64,000 nt of DNA from Acidobacteriota bacterium (GTDB taxonomy: Bacteria; Acidobacteriota; Thermoanaerobaculia; Multivoradales; J023). The DNA is taken from NCBI GenBank assembly GCA_029263395.1, contig JAJCXO010000141.1, forward strand, positions 1 to 64,000, read 5' to 3'. Positions 37,071 through 46,677 of the stretch are shown here, piece by piece. The notes below the pieces were generated by a model. The model did not search any database. It had not been told where the DNA came from and saw only the letters and a program-made list of their open reading frames with translations. Each line of letters opens with the position of its first letter. Position 1 is the first letter of the stretch. The position numbers were made by a program, and so were the translations under genes.

Positions 37071-38444
37071 TCACGATTCTGCTCGCCGGATATCGTATTG
37101 CTCCATCTTCTTATAGAGGTTGGAACGCGGTGTCTCTACCGATTGCGCAGTCTGGGTGACATTCCAACTATTTTCGTCCAGCTTGTGGATCAAGAAGAGG
37201 CGCTCGGACATGTCTCGGAACTCACGCAGTGTTTTGATCGCGAGCAGCGACTCCGAGATCTCCGGCCGGGCACCGCCGGCAGAAGTGATGGCATCCTGCT
37301 TGTCGATGATCTGCTCTGGACTCAAAATCAGCAGACGCTCGACAAGGTTCTTGAGCTCACGAATGTTGCCCTTCCAGGGCAGCGTCTTGAGGTGTTCTAG
37401 CGCTTCGGTACTGAACTCTTTGGCCCGGTAGTTGTTGGCTTCAGCATAGCGACGCACAAAATAGCTCACCAGATGGGGGATATCGTCCATGCGTTCACGC
37501 AACGGCGGCGTCCGAACCGGAATGACGTTGAGACGGTAATAAAGGTCTTCCCGGAAATCACCGTCGACAATGGCTTGTTCGAGATCCTGGTGCGTGGCGG
37601 CGACCACCCGTACATCAACACGAATCGAACCTGCCGCACCAACTGGCTCAACTTCGCCGCTCTGCAAGGCCCGTAATACTTTGGCCTGTGTGCGAGCTGA
37701 CATATCCCCGATCTCATCGAGAAAAATCGTACCGCCGTCGGCAGCGACGAACTTACCCATCTGCTTGCGCATCGCACCGGTGAAGCTCCCCTTCTCATGA
37801 CCGAACAGTTCGGATTCGATCAACTCATCGGGAATCGCAGCACAGTTGACCTGGACAAAAGGGCGTTCCCGGCGCGGGCTCTGCTCGTGGATCGACCGTG
37901 CGACCAACTCTTTGCCGGTACCGCTTTCGCCGGTGATCAACACGGTTGCCGGGGTCGGCGCCGCTTTCTCGATGGTGTCACGCAGCCGCTTCATGGCCGG
38001 CGAAGTACCAACCATGTCGTCGGGCTCGTGCCGCAAGACCCGATTCTCGGCCTGTAGGCGATGGGCCGAGACGGCGTTGCGCAGCGACAGCAGGACCCGC
38101 TCCCGTTCGAGAGGCTTCTCGAAGAAGTCGAACGCACCTCGACGGGTCGCTTCGACCGCCGTATCGACGTCGGCATGGCCGCTGATCATCAAAACCGGCA
38201 CCTCGTAGCCGCGCTCGCGCATCGCCGAAAGTACTGCCAGTCCATCCATCTCCGGCATCTTGATGTCGAGCAGGACCGCGTCTGGTGAACGCTCAGCAAT
38301 CTTGACCAGGGCCTCAGGGCCGCTTTTGGCCTCGTCGACCCGATAGCCTTCGTATTCGAGGATCATCCGCAAGCTCTCACGGATCGAAGCCTCATCATCG
38401 ACGATCAAAACTGCGGCGCGATTCGGTTCTTTGGTCTTGGCCAT
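37071..38444 (-). CDS. NtrC-family sigma54-dependent response regulator
   Basis: About 457 aa from the ATG at 38444. Receiver domain (LIVDDEASIRES, phosphorylated Asp in LLDIKMPEMDG, KPLERER), AAA+ domain with Walker A GESGTGKE, sigma54-contact loop GSFTGA, Walker B GTIFLDEIGDM and arginine-finger region. A Fis-type helix-turn-helix closes the protein (NVTQTAQSVETPRSNLYKKMEQY). The domain order and C-terminus are close to NtrX. The long frame up to 38546 only adds translated 16-bp repeats and is not coding. Confidence 0.9.
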   Translation of the reverse strand: MAKTKEPNRAAVLIVDDEASIRESLRMILEYEGYRVDEAKSGPEALVKIAERSPDAVLLDIKMPEMDGLAVLSAMRERGYEVPVLMISGHADVDTAVEATRRGAFDFFEKPLERERVLLSLRNAVSAHRLQAENRVLRHEPDDMVGTSPAMKRLRDTIEKAAPTPATVLITGESGTGKELVARSIHEQSPRRERPFVQVNCAAIPDELIESELFGHEKGSFTGAMRKQMGKFVAADGGTIFLDEIGDMSARTQAKVLRALQSGEVEPVGAAGSIRVDVRVVAATHQDLEQAIVDGDFREDLYYRLNVIPVRTPPLRERMDDIPHLVSYFVRRYAEANNYRAKEFSTEALEHLKTLPWKGNIRELKNLVERLLILSPEQIIDKQDAITSAGGARPEISESLLAIKTLREFRDMSERLFLIHKLDENSWNVTQTAQSVETPRSNLYKKMEQYDIRRAES

Positions 38445-38458
38445 GCTGAGGTCTTTCA

Positions 38459-38508
38459 GAGAGGCGGTCTTTGGGAGAGGCGGTTTTTGGGAGAGGCGGT
38501 TTTTGGGA
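38459..38508. repeat. 16-bp tandem repeat, three copies
   Basis: GAGAGGCGGTTTTTGG repeated head to tail (first unit has CTTT for TTTT), followed by a diverged fourth unit. It lies 15 bp upstream of the NtrC-type gene start, so it is inside that gene's leader or promoter. Confidence 0.8.
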
Positions 38509-38689
38509 GATTCAGTCTTGCAGAAAGGCAGAAAATCGTGAAACACCGAGCTGGCGCGGCGCCGACAGATATTAAGCCCCTAAAAGCCGGCCCGATAGAG
38601 CCGGCTCGCTGGAGCTTTGACAGCTACTCGCCAAACTGATGCTCGTCGTACCGGCCGTTCTTCATCAGTAGGCGACACTCTGTCAGGAA

Positions 38690-38712
38690 CCCCGACGGCT
38701 CAGCCGTCGGGG
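38690..38712 (-). terminator. Strong hairpin after the DegP/Q-type gene
   Basis: CCCCGACGGC-TCA-GCCGTCGGGG, perfect 10-bp stem and 3-nt loop, 18 bp past the stop of the minus-strand protease gene. The following bases are TTCCTG rather than a T-tract. A second weaker hairpin (GCCGGC...GCCGGC) lies near 38588-38607. Confidence 0.65.
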
Positions 38713-38730
38713 CATCCGACAAGGTGAGTG

Positions 38731-40230
38731 TCAGGGAACCCGGACAACCGCGAAGAAGCCGGCCTGCGTCCCACTCCGCGGATCCACCACGCGCGAGATG
38801 TAAAGCCGCATCAAGGAGCCAGAGGGCACGGCGCCAATGGCTGTTTCGAGTTCACTGGCTGAGTTGACTTCTGTCCCATTGACTTCGGTGATGAAGTCGT
38901 TCGGACGGACGTTCTCATCGTAGAGCGGACTGGAAGGCGTCACGCCGGTGATCCACAAGCCCTTGACGCCGTCGGGAATGTTGTGCGACGAACGGATCGT
39001 GGGGGTCAACTCCTGGTACTCGATCCCCATCCATTCGATCTTGCCACTATCTTCTTCCGGCTCTGGGCGGGCAGCTGCCGGAGTGCCAGGACGTTCTCCC
39101 AAGGTGACTGACTTGGCAATCTTCTTACCGTTGCGCCACACCTGCAGCTCAACCTCGGTATCGGGCGGCAGGGACGAAATATGGTCGATCAACTCACGAT
39201 TGTTGTGGATCTTCCGGCCGTTTGCCTTGAGGATCACATCGCCGTGTTTGAGCCCACCGTCTTCGGACGGTCCACCCTTTACCACCTGAGTCACGAGCGC
39301 ACCATCGGGGGAATCTAGACCGAAAGCTTCCGCCTCATCATGATCGAGATCGTCGATGTTCACCCCGAGGTAACCACGGCGCACACTGCCATGCTCCCTG
39401 AGTTGCGGCAGAATCGACTTGAGGGTGCTGGCAGGTACCGCAAAACCGATGTTCTCAGCGCCAAAATTTATCGCCGTGGCGATACCAACTACCGCCCCGG
39501 TCAGGTCCACCAGAGGGCCGCCGGAGTTGCCGAAGTTGATCGCCGCGTCGGTCTGGATAAAGTTCTCGAGCGAACGGTCCGGAGTGATGTCGATACTCCG
39601 CCCCTTGGCACTCACCACACCCACCGAGACCGAGTTGGCCAACCGCAGCGGGCTACCGATCACCATCACCCAATCGCCGACTCGCACCTTGTCGCTATCG
39701 GCCAACGGCAAGTAGTCGACGGGCTCGTCAACCTCGACTTTCAGCAGAGCTAGGTCGGTCGCAGGATCCTTACCCACAACTTCGGCCTTGTACTGCCGAC
39801 CATCGAGGGTAGCGTGCAATTCCGACGCTTCGTCAATCACATGATAATTAGTCACGATCAAGCCATCGGAGCTGATGACAAAACCACTACCTGAAGAGTC
39901 GGCGCGACGCTCTTCAGGCTCGCCTTGTTGCTGCTGTCGCCGTCGAGGACCAAAGAACAACTCGAACGGATCTGTTCCCCGGCCACCACCGCCGCGCTCG
40001 ATCTTGGTCGCCTGGATCGAGACTACGGCCGGTGACACAGCCTCCGCCAGGTCGGCAAATCCGGGCAACCCGTGATTGGTCGGATCCACCGACACTGCAT
40101 GTTTGACATCTCCCGGATCGGCACTACTGATCGGAGTGATGTTGGTGGCGCCCGCAAGCACCATGCCGAAGACCATGGCCCCAAAGACCAGAACCAGGGT
40201 AAAAGATCGATGGCCGCGTTCATTCTGCAT
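38731..40230 (-). CDS. DegP/DegQ-type periplasmic serine protease
   Basis: 499 aa. N-terminal membrane/signal segment (TLVLVFGAMVFGMVLAGA), then a trypsin-like domain with the triad His130 (NYHVID), Asp159 (ATDLALL) and Ser236 (GNSGGPL), then two PDZ domains (near 290-380 and 410-495). It degrades or refolds damaged envelope proteins. A Gly/Arg/Gln-rich low-complexity insert (near 80-110) fills the place of the LA loop. AAGGAG sits 6 bp before the ATG. Transcribed away from the rimP operon. Confidence 0.92.
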   Translation of the reverse strand: MQNERGHRSFTLVLVFGAMVFGMVLAGATNITPISSADPGDVKHAVSVDPTNHGLPGFADLAEAVSPAVVSIQATKIERGGGGRGTDPFELFFGPRRRQQQQGEPEERRADSSGSGFVISSDGLIVTNYHVIDEASELHATLDGRQYKAEVVGKDPATDLALLKVEVDEPVDYLPLADSDKVRVGDWVMVIGSPLRLANSVSVGVVSAKGRSIDITPDRSLENFIQTDAAINFGNSGGPLVDLTGAVVGIATAINFGAENIGFAVPASTLKSILPQLREHGSVRRGYLGVNIDDLDHDEAEAFGLDSPDGALVTQVVKGGPSEDGGLKHGDVILKANGRKIHNNRELIDHISSLPPDTEVELQVWRNGKKIAKSVTLGERPGTPAAARPEPEEDSGKIEWMGIEYQELTPTIRSSHNIPDGVKGLWITGVTPSSPLYDENVRPNDFITEVNGTEVNSASELETAIGAVPSGSLMRLYISRVVDPRSGTQAGFFAVVRVP

Positions 40231-40993
40231 TGTGCTCTCCTTGGAAGGCTGCTTGGAATCGGTGTCTTGAAATCAGGCTTTGAGTATTCCGACAGAAAAC
40301 AATCCGATGCGTCCTCACCGCTCGTTGACAATCGGTGTTTCGAAAAGCCGGTCGAGTCCGATTCGGATGTTTTGGGGGAGTCTCGGGAATCTAGAGGGGA
40401 ATTGGTCAAAAGGAGCGGGCTGGTCCTAGGTCTGGTGTCATTGACGTCTAAATGTCGTTGGGTTCGAGGGCTGGCTTTCGGATACTACGAGCAACCACAG
40501 AAGCAAGTTTGCTGCCAACCAGGAGCGCTCGCCGGCCCCCGCCTGTCGTTCAGCCACCTTCGGCGGTCGTTTGCCACCAACTACCTGAGGAAAGCTGGCC
40601 GCCAACCGCCTTCCCAACCACCCAAAGGATTATTTGCCAGCCTTTAAGCCCATACTATATAGTCGCCAAGCAGCCGCGGCCGAAACCGGGCCTGATAGAA
40701 GCGCCAAAATGGCACTTCACATCGAGCATACCGAGCCCGTCCCGGCGTCTCTTGTTTGGCCTCCGGGGTCAGTTTTCGGCACCGAAGGTCTGGTTCAACT
40801 GTGGGTGCTTCGCTAGTGCCATCCTTGGTTGCACCATCCCCTCTAACTAGTCTATAGTCCGGATAGCCAGCGTCGGGCTGGGTCGGCTGGTTTGTAGCTT
40901 GCCGTCTCACTGGCCCAAACCGATGCTTGGGCGCCGAATGCCCAGGTCCATCACTGAATCGCTGGCCGAAAGGTTGAGGAGTCATTCATCATC
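40231..40993. other. 760-bp divergent intergenic region
   Basis: Separates the protease gene (minus) from rimP (plus). I see no gene or tRNA; frames crossing it lack codon structure. It holds an AT-rich perfect palindrome ACTATATAGT at 40654-40663 and the rimP promoter at 40829-40858. Confidence 0.5.
40829..40858 (+). promoter_or_regulatory. Sigma70-like promoter of the rimP-pnp operon
   Basis: TTGCAC at 40829-40834, 18-bp spacer, TATAGT at 40853-40858, about 130 bp before rimP. It is the best promoter match in the intergenic region. Confidence 0.55.
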
Positions 40994-41470
40994 ATGAGTC
41001 AGACTGCCATTGATGCGAATCTCGAGGCAGAGTTCGCCGAAGTGGCCGCTAGCTCGGGCTGTGAGCTCGTCCATGTTGATTACCAGCAGGGCAAGTTACA
41101 GATATTCCTTGACCGTCCTCAAGGGGTGACAGTTGAAGACTGTCAGTCCGTCTCGAAACAGCTGTCTGCTTTGCTCGACGTTACCGAGTTCGGTGGCAGC
41201 AAGTCTTATGTTCTAGAGGTAAGCTCGCCAGGTCTCGATCGCCAGCTCTTTGGCCCCCAGGATTACGAACGCTTCCGTGACCACCTGGTCCGCGTGACGT
41301 TCTTCACCTCTGAGCCTAGAGCCAAAAAGACCATCATTGGCCGGCTCGAAGACTTCCGTTCGCTGGAGCCCGACGGGGGTCAGATCACAGTGCTCGAATC
41401 CAGCACCGACACGCGTCACCAGATCGATCTCGCAGACATCAAGATAGCTCGACTAGAGGTCGAGCTTTAG
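40994..41470 (+). CDS. rimP: Ribosome maturation factor RimP
   Basis: 158 aa. The N-terminal domain matches the RimP pattern (GCELVHVDYQQGKLQIFLDRPQGVTVEDCQSVSKQLS, then YVLEVSSPGLDRQLFGPQDYERF) with a C-terminal SH3-like barrel. It assists 30S subunit maturation. Its place directly before nusA is the universal order of this operon. GAGGAG lies 12 bp upstream of the ATG. Confidence 0.93.
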   Translation: MSQTAIDANLEAEFAEVAASSGCELVHVDYQQGKLQIFLDRPQGVTVEDCQSVSKQLSALLDVTEFGGSKSYVLEVSSPGLDRQLFGPQDYERFRDHLVRVTFFTSEPRAKKTIIGRLEDFRSLEPDGGQITVLESSTDTRHQIDLADIKIARLEVEL

Positions 41471-41493
41471 AGGAATTCAGGACCCGCAAGATC

Positions 41494-43059
41494 ATGCCAC
41501 GAGTACGAACGCCAGAAATCGACTTGAGTCAGGTGCTCCAGCAGGTAGCGCGAGAAAAAGACATCGAGATGGATCGATGGGTCTCGGCGCTGGAGGATGC
41601 CATGGCCTCAGCGGCCAAAAAACAACATCGAATCAAGGAGCCAGTGCGGTCCAAATTCGATGTCGAAAGCGGCAAGTTTGAAGCGTTCATCGTCAAGAAC
41701 ATCGTCGAAGAGGTCGAGGACCCGCTCGCCGAGTGGACCATCGAAGAAGCCCGCGAAGAAGGGGCTGAGGCCGAAGTTGGTGATGAGATCTTGTTGCCCA
41801 TCTCCACCGAGGGGTTGGGGCGCATCGCTGCCCAGTCCGCCAAGCAGGTGCTCTATCAACGCATCCGCGAAGCCGAGCGCGAGAAGATTCATGCTGAATT
41901 CATCGATCGTGTCGGCGAAGTGCTCAACGGAACCGTCAAGCGGTTCGAACGTGGCGACATCATCATTGACCTTGGACGCACTGAGGCGATCGTGCCCAAG
42001 AGCGAACAGTCGAGACACGAGCGCTACAGCCAAGGTGAGCGTATCCGCGCTGTGATCGTTGATGTCCACACCATGCCCAAGGGTCCCCAAATCGTGCTTT
42101 CGCGAACTGATCCCAGGCTGTTGGTGAAACTCTTCGAGATGGAAGTGCCGGAAATCTACGACGGCACTGTCGTGATCAAGAACGCCGTTCGGGCACCGGG
42201 TGAACGTGCCAAGGTAGCGGTTCAGAGCCGTGAGCGAGACGTCGATCCGGTCGGCGCCTGCGTCGGCATGAAGGGCTCACGCGTGCAATCGATCATCCGT
42301 GAGCTGCGCGGCGAAAAGATCGACATCATCGAATTCTCCGATGATTTGGTGACTTTCGCCCAAAGTGCACTAGCGCCGGCAAAAATCACCCGCGTTTCGG
42401 TGACCCATCCGGGCGAAGTGCCGCATCTCGACGTGATCGTCGAAGACGAGCAACTTTCCCTGGCCATTGGTCGCCGCGGGCAAAACGTACGCCTGGCCGC
42501 TGAGCTAATCAACGGCAAAATCGATATCAAGAGCGAAACCGACGTCAAGGGTGAGGTTGCCGATGCCTTGGCGCGCTTGCTCCATGACGCGATCAGTGAC
42601 GAGCCACCTGCCGAGACACCGTCTGACGACGAGCCGCTTCCTTGGGACAAAGTGCCCATGGTGACACCCGAGTTGGCTATCGCACTTGCCGCTTCGGGCT
42701 ACGAAGCCTACGCCGATCTTGCGGATGCGACCGCTGACGAGCTGCAGGAAGTGTCGGGAGTCGACGCCGAGATCGCTCAGGCAATTATCGACTGGCGCGA
42801 CCCCAAGCCCAGCCCAGTGACCGTCCCTGGGACTGACCTCTTTGCCCCGGGCCCGGAGGTTGAGTCCACCGAAGGCGACGAAGCAGATGCCCCGAACCTC
42901 AATGACGACGATTTTATGGCAGCCTTGAGCAAAGCACTCAAGGAAAGCGAACAACAGCGCGAGGAAGTTGCCGCCGATGCGGCCATGGACTCGATAGACC
43001 AAGATCCGAGTGCAGCAGATGCAGACGGATCGGACGATGCTACCAGCAAGGATGGCTGA
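41494..43059 (+). CDS. nusA: Transcription termination/antitermination factor NusA
   Basis: 521 aa. N-terminal RNA-polymerase-binding domain, S1 domain (LNGTVKRFERGDIIIDLGRTEAIVP near 145), KH1 and KH2 (VGACVGMKGSRVQSIIRELRGEKIDII near 250, LAIGRRGQNVRLAAEL near 325). A helix-hairpin-helix-like C-terminal domain follows (TPELAIALAASGYEAYADL...SGVDAEIAQAI) and a very acidic tail. Modulates pausing, termination and antitermination. Confidence 0.95.
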   Translation: MPRVRTPEIDLSQVLQQVAREKDIEMDRWVSALEDAMASAAKKQHRIKEPVRSKFDVESGKFEAFIVKNIVEEVEDPLAEWTIEEAREEGAEAEVGDEILLPISTEGLGRIAAQSAKQVLYQRIREAEREKIHAEFIDRVGEVLNGTVKRFERGDIIIDLGRTEAIVPKSEQSRHERYSQGERIRAVIVDVHTMPKGPQIVLSRTDPRLLVKLFEMEVPEIYDGTVVIKNAVRAPGERAKVAVQSRERDVDPVGACVGMKGSRVQSIIRELRGEKIDIIEFSDDLVTFAQSALAPAKITRVSVTHPGEVPHLDVIVEDEQLSLAIGRRGQNVRLAAELINGKIDIKSETDVKGEVADALARLLHDAISDEPPAETPSDDEPLPWDKVPMVTPELAIALAASGYEAYADLADATADELQEVSGVDAEIAQAIIDWRDPKPSPVTVPGTDLFAPGPEVESTEGDEADAPNLNDDDFMAALSKALKESEQQREEVAADAAMDSIDQDPSAADADGSDDATSKDG

Positions 43060-43114
43060 CGCCAGCTGAGGGACCTAGATCCCGGCGGCATGCGGAGAGG
43101 ACCAGACTGAAGCG

Positions 43115-45742
43115 ATGGGTAAGATTCGGCTAAAGGACTTGGCTCGCACCATGGGTGTGCCCGAGCAGGACTTGATGTTCAAAATGAAGTCCATCGGGGT
43201 ACGCCTCGAAGGTCAAGATCCAGCAATCGACAGCGATATCATTCAGGCCATTCTCCAAGGCAAGCGGCTCCCCCAGCCCCGTGAGGTGATCCTGCGTGAC
43301 GACTCCGAGGCGCCCAAAGCGGTTGCGCGCCCTCGACCGAGTCGGCCCGCCCCGACACCGGTTCGGCCGCCCCGTGGCCGAGCCATGATCCACCGAGTCG
43401 AAGATCGGATCCGTGAGATCCCGGTCAAGGAAAAACCGGAGGCTCCCGAGCCTGCACCGGTTGCTGAGACCCAGGCACCAACGCCAAAGGCCGAGACCAA
43501 GGCCGAGGCCAAGGCGGTGCCCAGACGTGCTCAACCGGTTTCGGCACCCACCACCGGCAAACCGATCGTCTCGAAGAAACCCGACCCCGAAACCAAACCA
43601 CCGGTTTCCGCCAAACCGCCCGAGACCAAGGCTGCGTCAGCCGCAGGGAAACCGGCCCAGCCTAAAAAACCGGATACGTCTAGGAGCGATGCTGGCAGAG
43701 GCCCCGCTCGACCAGCGACGCCGAGTTCGACCCAGCGTCGGCCCCGGCCTACTCCGCGTCCGCCGGTGAGGCCGGGACGTCCCTCGAGGATGCCACCTGG
43801 CATGCGTCAGCGGCGCGACGATCTCAAACGTCGACGTCCGCGTCGCGGCGGCGACAGTGGCTCTCATGCGCCGCGGGAAGCGGTCGAGCCCATGAAGCCG
43901 GCTTCGGCACGCGGCCATCGGCGTGCCCAGCGCCGGGAAGAGGGCACCCCGGAGGCTTTGCCGTTCAAGAGCGATCGGCCGACGGGTCCCGTCACTCTCA
44001 CCGCCAACATGACGGTGCGGGAGTTCGCCGAGAAGCTCGGGGTCAAAGTCAAAGACCTGATGAAGGATCTGTTTGCACGCGGCATGATGGTGAACATCAA
44101 TCATGTGTTAGATCCCGAAACTGCGATGAGCCTGGCGGCCGATCTCGGTGTCGAAGCGATCGAAGTTTCTTTCGAGGAAGAAGTCCAGCTACAACACGAG
44201 ACGAATCTCGCTGACGAGGACGTCGAAAAGACTAAACGTGCCCCGGTTATCACAGTGATGGGTCATGTCGACCACGGTAAAACGACATTGCTCGACGCTA
44301 TCCGCTCGACCAAAGTGGTCGACGGTGAGGCTGGCGGTATCACCCAGCACATCGGTGCCTACCTGGCCGAAAACGCCGGCAATCCTATGGTTTTCCTGGA
44401 TACTCCGGGCCATGAAGCCTTCACCATGATGCGTGCTCGCGGCGCCAGCGTCACCGATATCGTCGTGTTGGTTGTTGCCGCCGACGATGGCGTCATGCCA
44501 CAGACTATTGAGGCTATCGATCACGCCAAAGCAGCGGATGTGCCGATCATCGTAGCGATCAATAAGGTCGACAAGGCCAATGCCAATCTCGACCGAGTCC
44601 GCAAGGATCTCGCCGATCACAGCCTGATGGTTGAGGACTGGGGCGGCGATGTCGTCAGCGTACCGATATCCGCAATCAAAGGTGAGGGTGTCGACAGCCT
44701 GATGGAGATGATTCTCATCACCTCCGATCTGCTCGAGTTCACCGCAGCACCATCACTCCCAGCTCAGGGCGTGATTCTCGAAGCTCGCAAGGAGATTGGT
44801 CGCGGTATTATCGCCACGATGCTGGTGCAAGACGGGACGCTCGAGAACGGTGACGTCTTCGTCTCCGGTTCGACCTGGGGACGCGTTCGCTCGATGACCG
44901 ATGATCTGGGCCAACGTCTGACCTCGGCACCACCATCAACACCGGTTGAAGTCACCGGTTTCAACGACCTACCGGCCGCTGGTGACGTCTTTCAGGTTTT
45001 CAACGATGAGTCCAAGGCACGCGGTATAGCCGATGTCCGTTCGCACGAGAGTCGTCAGCGTGAACTCGCTCCGCAACCAAGCCGGATGTCGCTCGAGCAA
45101 CTATTCAGCAAGATGGGTGAGGAAGAAGTCAAAGAGCTTCCAGTCATTCTCAAGGCTGACGTCCACGGCTCGGTCGAGGTGTTGCGCGACACGTTGGAAA
45201 AGCTGTCCTCGACCAAGGTCCGGATCAAGGTAATCCATGCAGCGGTTGGAGCCATCTCGCTCAACGACGTTCAACTTGCCTCGGCTTCCAACGCGATCAT
45301 CATCGGGTTCAACGTCCGACCAGAGCGCAATGCAACGGCGCTGGCCGAGAAAGAGCAAGTGGATGTTCGTCTCCACACGGTCATCTACGAGCTTTCCGAC
45401 GAGATCAAGCGTGCCATGACAGGCCTGTTGGAGCCGACGTTCAAGGAAGTTCATGCGGGGACCGCCGAGATTCGAGAGACCTTCAAGGTTCCAAAAATTG
45501 GAGTTGTCGCCGGCTGCATGATCACCGATGGCACCATTCCCCGCAGCGCGGGCGTCCGGTTACTACGGGACAACGTTGTGGTCTACGAAGGCAAGATCTC
45601 GTCACTACGCCGTTTTAAAGACGACGTTTCCGAAGTGCGCAACGGCTTCGAGTGCGGTATTGGCCTCGATCAATTCCAAGACGTCAAGCCCGGCGACAAC
45701 ATCGAAGCATTCGTCCGCGAGGAGGTCGCCCCTACCCTGTAG
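43115..45742 (+). CDS. infB: Translation initiation factor IF-2
   Basis: 875 aa. Two IF2_N-type modules ([19 protein letters not shown] at the start; [18 protein letters not shown] near 300) flank a 230-residue Pro/Ala/Lys/Arg-rich linker. The G domain shows GHVDHGKTT (G1), DTPGHEAF (G3) and NKVD (G4), followed by domains II-IV ending in [10 protein letters not shown]. It recruits initiator fMet-tRNA to the 30S subunit. Third gene of the rimP operon. Confidence 0.96.
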   Translation: MGKIRLKDLARTMGVPEQDLMFKMKSIGVRLEGQDPAIDSDIIQAILQGKRLPQPREVILRDDSEAPKAVARPRPSRPAPTPVRPPRGRAMIHRVEDRIREIPVKEKPEAPEPAPVAETQAPTPKAETKAEAKAVPRRAQPVSAPTTGKPIVSKKPDPETKPPVSAKPPETKAASAAGKPAQPKKPDTSRSDAGRGPARPATPSSTQRRPRPTPRPPVRPGRPSRMPPGMRQRRDDLKRRRPRRGGDSGSHAPREAVEPMKPASARGHRRAQRREEGTPEALPFKSDRPTGPVTLTANMTVREFAEKLGVKVKDLMKDLFARGMMVNINHVLDPETAMSLAADLGVEAIEVSFEEEVQLQHETNLADEDVEKTKRAPVITVMGHVDHGKTTLLDAIRSTKVVDGEAGGITQHIGAYLAENAGNPMVFLDTPGHEAFTMMRARGASVTDIVVLVVAADDGVMPQTIEAIDHAKAADVPIIVAINKVDKANANLDRVRKDLADHSLMVEDWGGDVVSVPISAIKGEGVDSLMEMILITSDLLEFTAAPSLPAQGVILEARKEIGRGIIATMLVQDGTLENGDVFVSGSTWGRVRSMTDDLGQRLTSAPPSTPVEVTGFNDLPAAGDVFQVFNDESKARGIADVRSHESRQRELAPQPSRMSLEQLFSKMGEEEVKELPVILKADVHGSVEVLRDTLEKLSSTKVRIKVIHAAVGAISLNDVQLASASNAIIIGFNVRPERNATALAEKEQVDVRLHTVIYELSDEIKRAMTGLLEPTFKEVHAGTAEIRETFKVPKIGVVAGCMITDGTIPRSAGVRLLRDNVVVYEGKISSLRRFKDDVSEVRNGFECGIGLDQFQDVKPGDNIEAFVREEVAPTL

Positions 45743-45752
45743 CCTCTTCAAA

Positions 45753-45803
45753 CGGTGTAGCTTCTCGCCCTGCTGAGAAGCTACACCAGACGGTGTAGCT
45801 TCT
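45753..45803. repeat. Three-arm inverted/direct repeat after infB
   Basis: GGTGTAGCTTCTC (45753-45765), its exact complement GAGAAGCTACACC (45774-45786), then GGTGTAGCTTCTC again (45791-45803). The middle 13-mer can pair with either neighbour (loops of 8 or 4 nt), so two mutually exclusive hairpins are possible. It starts 10 bp after the infB stop, inside the operon. No T-tract follows. Confidence 0.85.
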
Positions 45804-46033
45804 CACCCACGGCCCGGTGCCACCATTCAGCCGGTGTCACGTTCAGCAAGCCGATTGGAGTTGCTCGCGCTCGCTCCCCTTGCCCATTCGTCCGATCCTA
45901 GGCCGCGGCCCAGTCTCGAAGCATTGTTCGAGGTCGCGGCATTCGGAAGCCGGAACTAAGAATCCCCCTACCAGACAGCGCTCCCACTGAGCTCGATCCC
46001 GATCGTCTGCAATCCCGAAAGTCACACATCACC
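45804..46033. other. Spacer between infB and the DUF503 gene
   Basis: No gene or RNA recognised. With the three-arm repeat the gap is about 290 bp, unusually long inside an otherwise tightly packed operon. Confidence 0.4.
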
Positions 46034-46327
46034 ATGGTTGTTGGAGTCTCCATCTTCGAGCTGCATCTGCCCGGAGCCCGGAGCTTGAAGCAGAAGCGCA
46101 AGGTCATCAAAGGGTTGATCGATCGAGTGCACAACCGCTTCAGGGTCTCGATCTCGGAGACGGACTATCATGATCTGCACCAGCGGTCGGAAATCTCGAT
46201 CGCGGCTATTGCCCGCTCCGCCCACGACGGCGAGCGTTTGATGAATTCGATCCGCGACCTGATCGATAGCGAACCTGCGGCGCAGCTCACCATGTGGGAC
46301 CCTCAATACATGGAAGGTATCCGTTGA
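46034..46327 (+). CDS. DUF503 (YlxP-like) family protein
   Basis: 97 aa. Matches the DUF503 pattern: VGVSIFELHLPGARSLKQKRKVIKGLIDRVHNRFRVSISE, then HQRSEISIAAIA. Family members are small cytoplasmic proteins encoded between infB and rbfA in many bacteria and are linked to ribosome assembly. Its TGA overlaps the TTG start of rbfA (TTGA). Confidence 0.9.
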   Translation: MVVGVSIFELHLPGARSLKQKRKVIKGLIDRVHNRFRVSISETDYHDLHQRSEISIAAIARSAHDGERLMNSIRDLIDSEPAAQLTMWDPQYMEGIR

Positions 46328-46677
46328 GTCAACGAACTGATCGCGTCGCCGATCTTCTGCGCGCCGAACTGGCGACGATACTGCAACGTGATGTGCGAGA
46401 CCCGCGGGTGGCGCTGACCAGCATTACGGGAATTACGGTCAGCCGTGATCTCAGCCATGCTGAAGTCAGGATATCCGTGCTCGGCGACGACACCAAACGA
46501 CAGGAAAGCCTGGACGCCTTGACCAGCGCCAAAGGCTACATCCGTACTCTGCTATCTCGCCGTGTACGACTCCGTACTGTGCCCGCTCTCACGTTCAGCC
46601 TAGATCGCGGTGCCGAGCACAGCCAACGTATCAGCGAAATCTTGGAGGACCTCGATGTCGACGGCGACGATACCTGA
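46324..46677 (+). CDS. rbfA: Ribosome-binding factor A
   Basis: 117 aa from a TTG at 46324 overlapping the upstream stop; the longer frame from 46294 has no family match. Motifs: RTDRVADLLRAELATILQRDVRDPRV, ITVSRDLSHAEVRISVLG, and a C-terminal FSLDRGAEHSQRISEIL. Binds the 30S subunit near the 16S 5' helix during late maturation. The next gene starts 23 bp before its stop. Confidence 0.92.
   Translation: MSQRTDRVADLLRAELATILQRDVRDPRVALTSITGITVSRDLSHAEVRISVLGDDTKRQESLDALTSAKGYIRTLLSRRVRLRTVPALTFSLDRGAEHSQRISEILEDLDVDGDDT

Noticed and set aside
40072-40647. 191-codon plus-strand frame upstream of rimP
   Set aside because: Its first part is antisense to the protease gene and the rest lacks motifs or a ribosome-binding site.
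45804-46033. tRNA or small RNA between infB and the DUF503 gene
   Set aside because: No cloverleaf or T-loop consensus could be found by eye.
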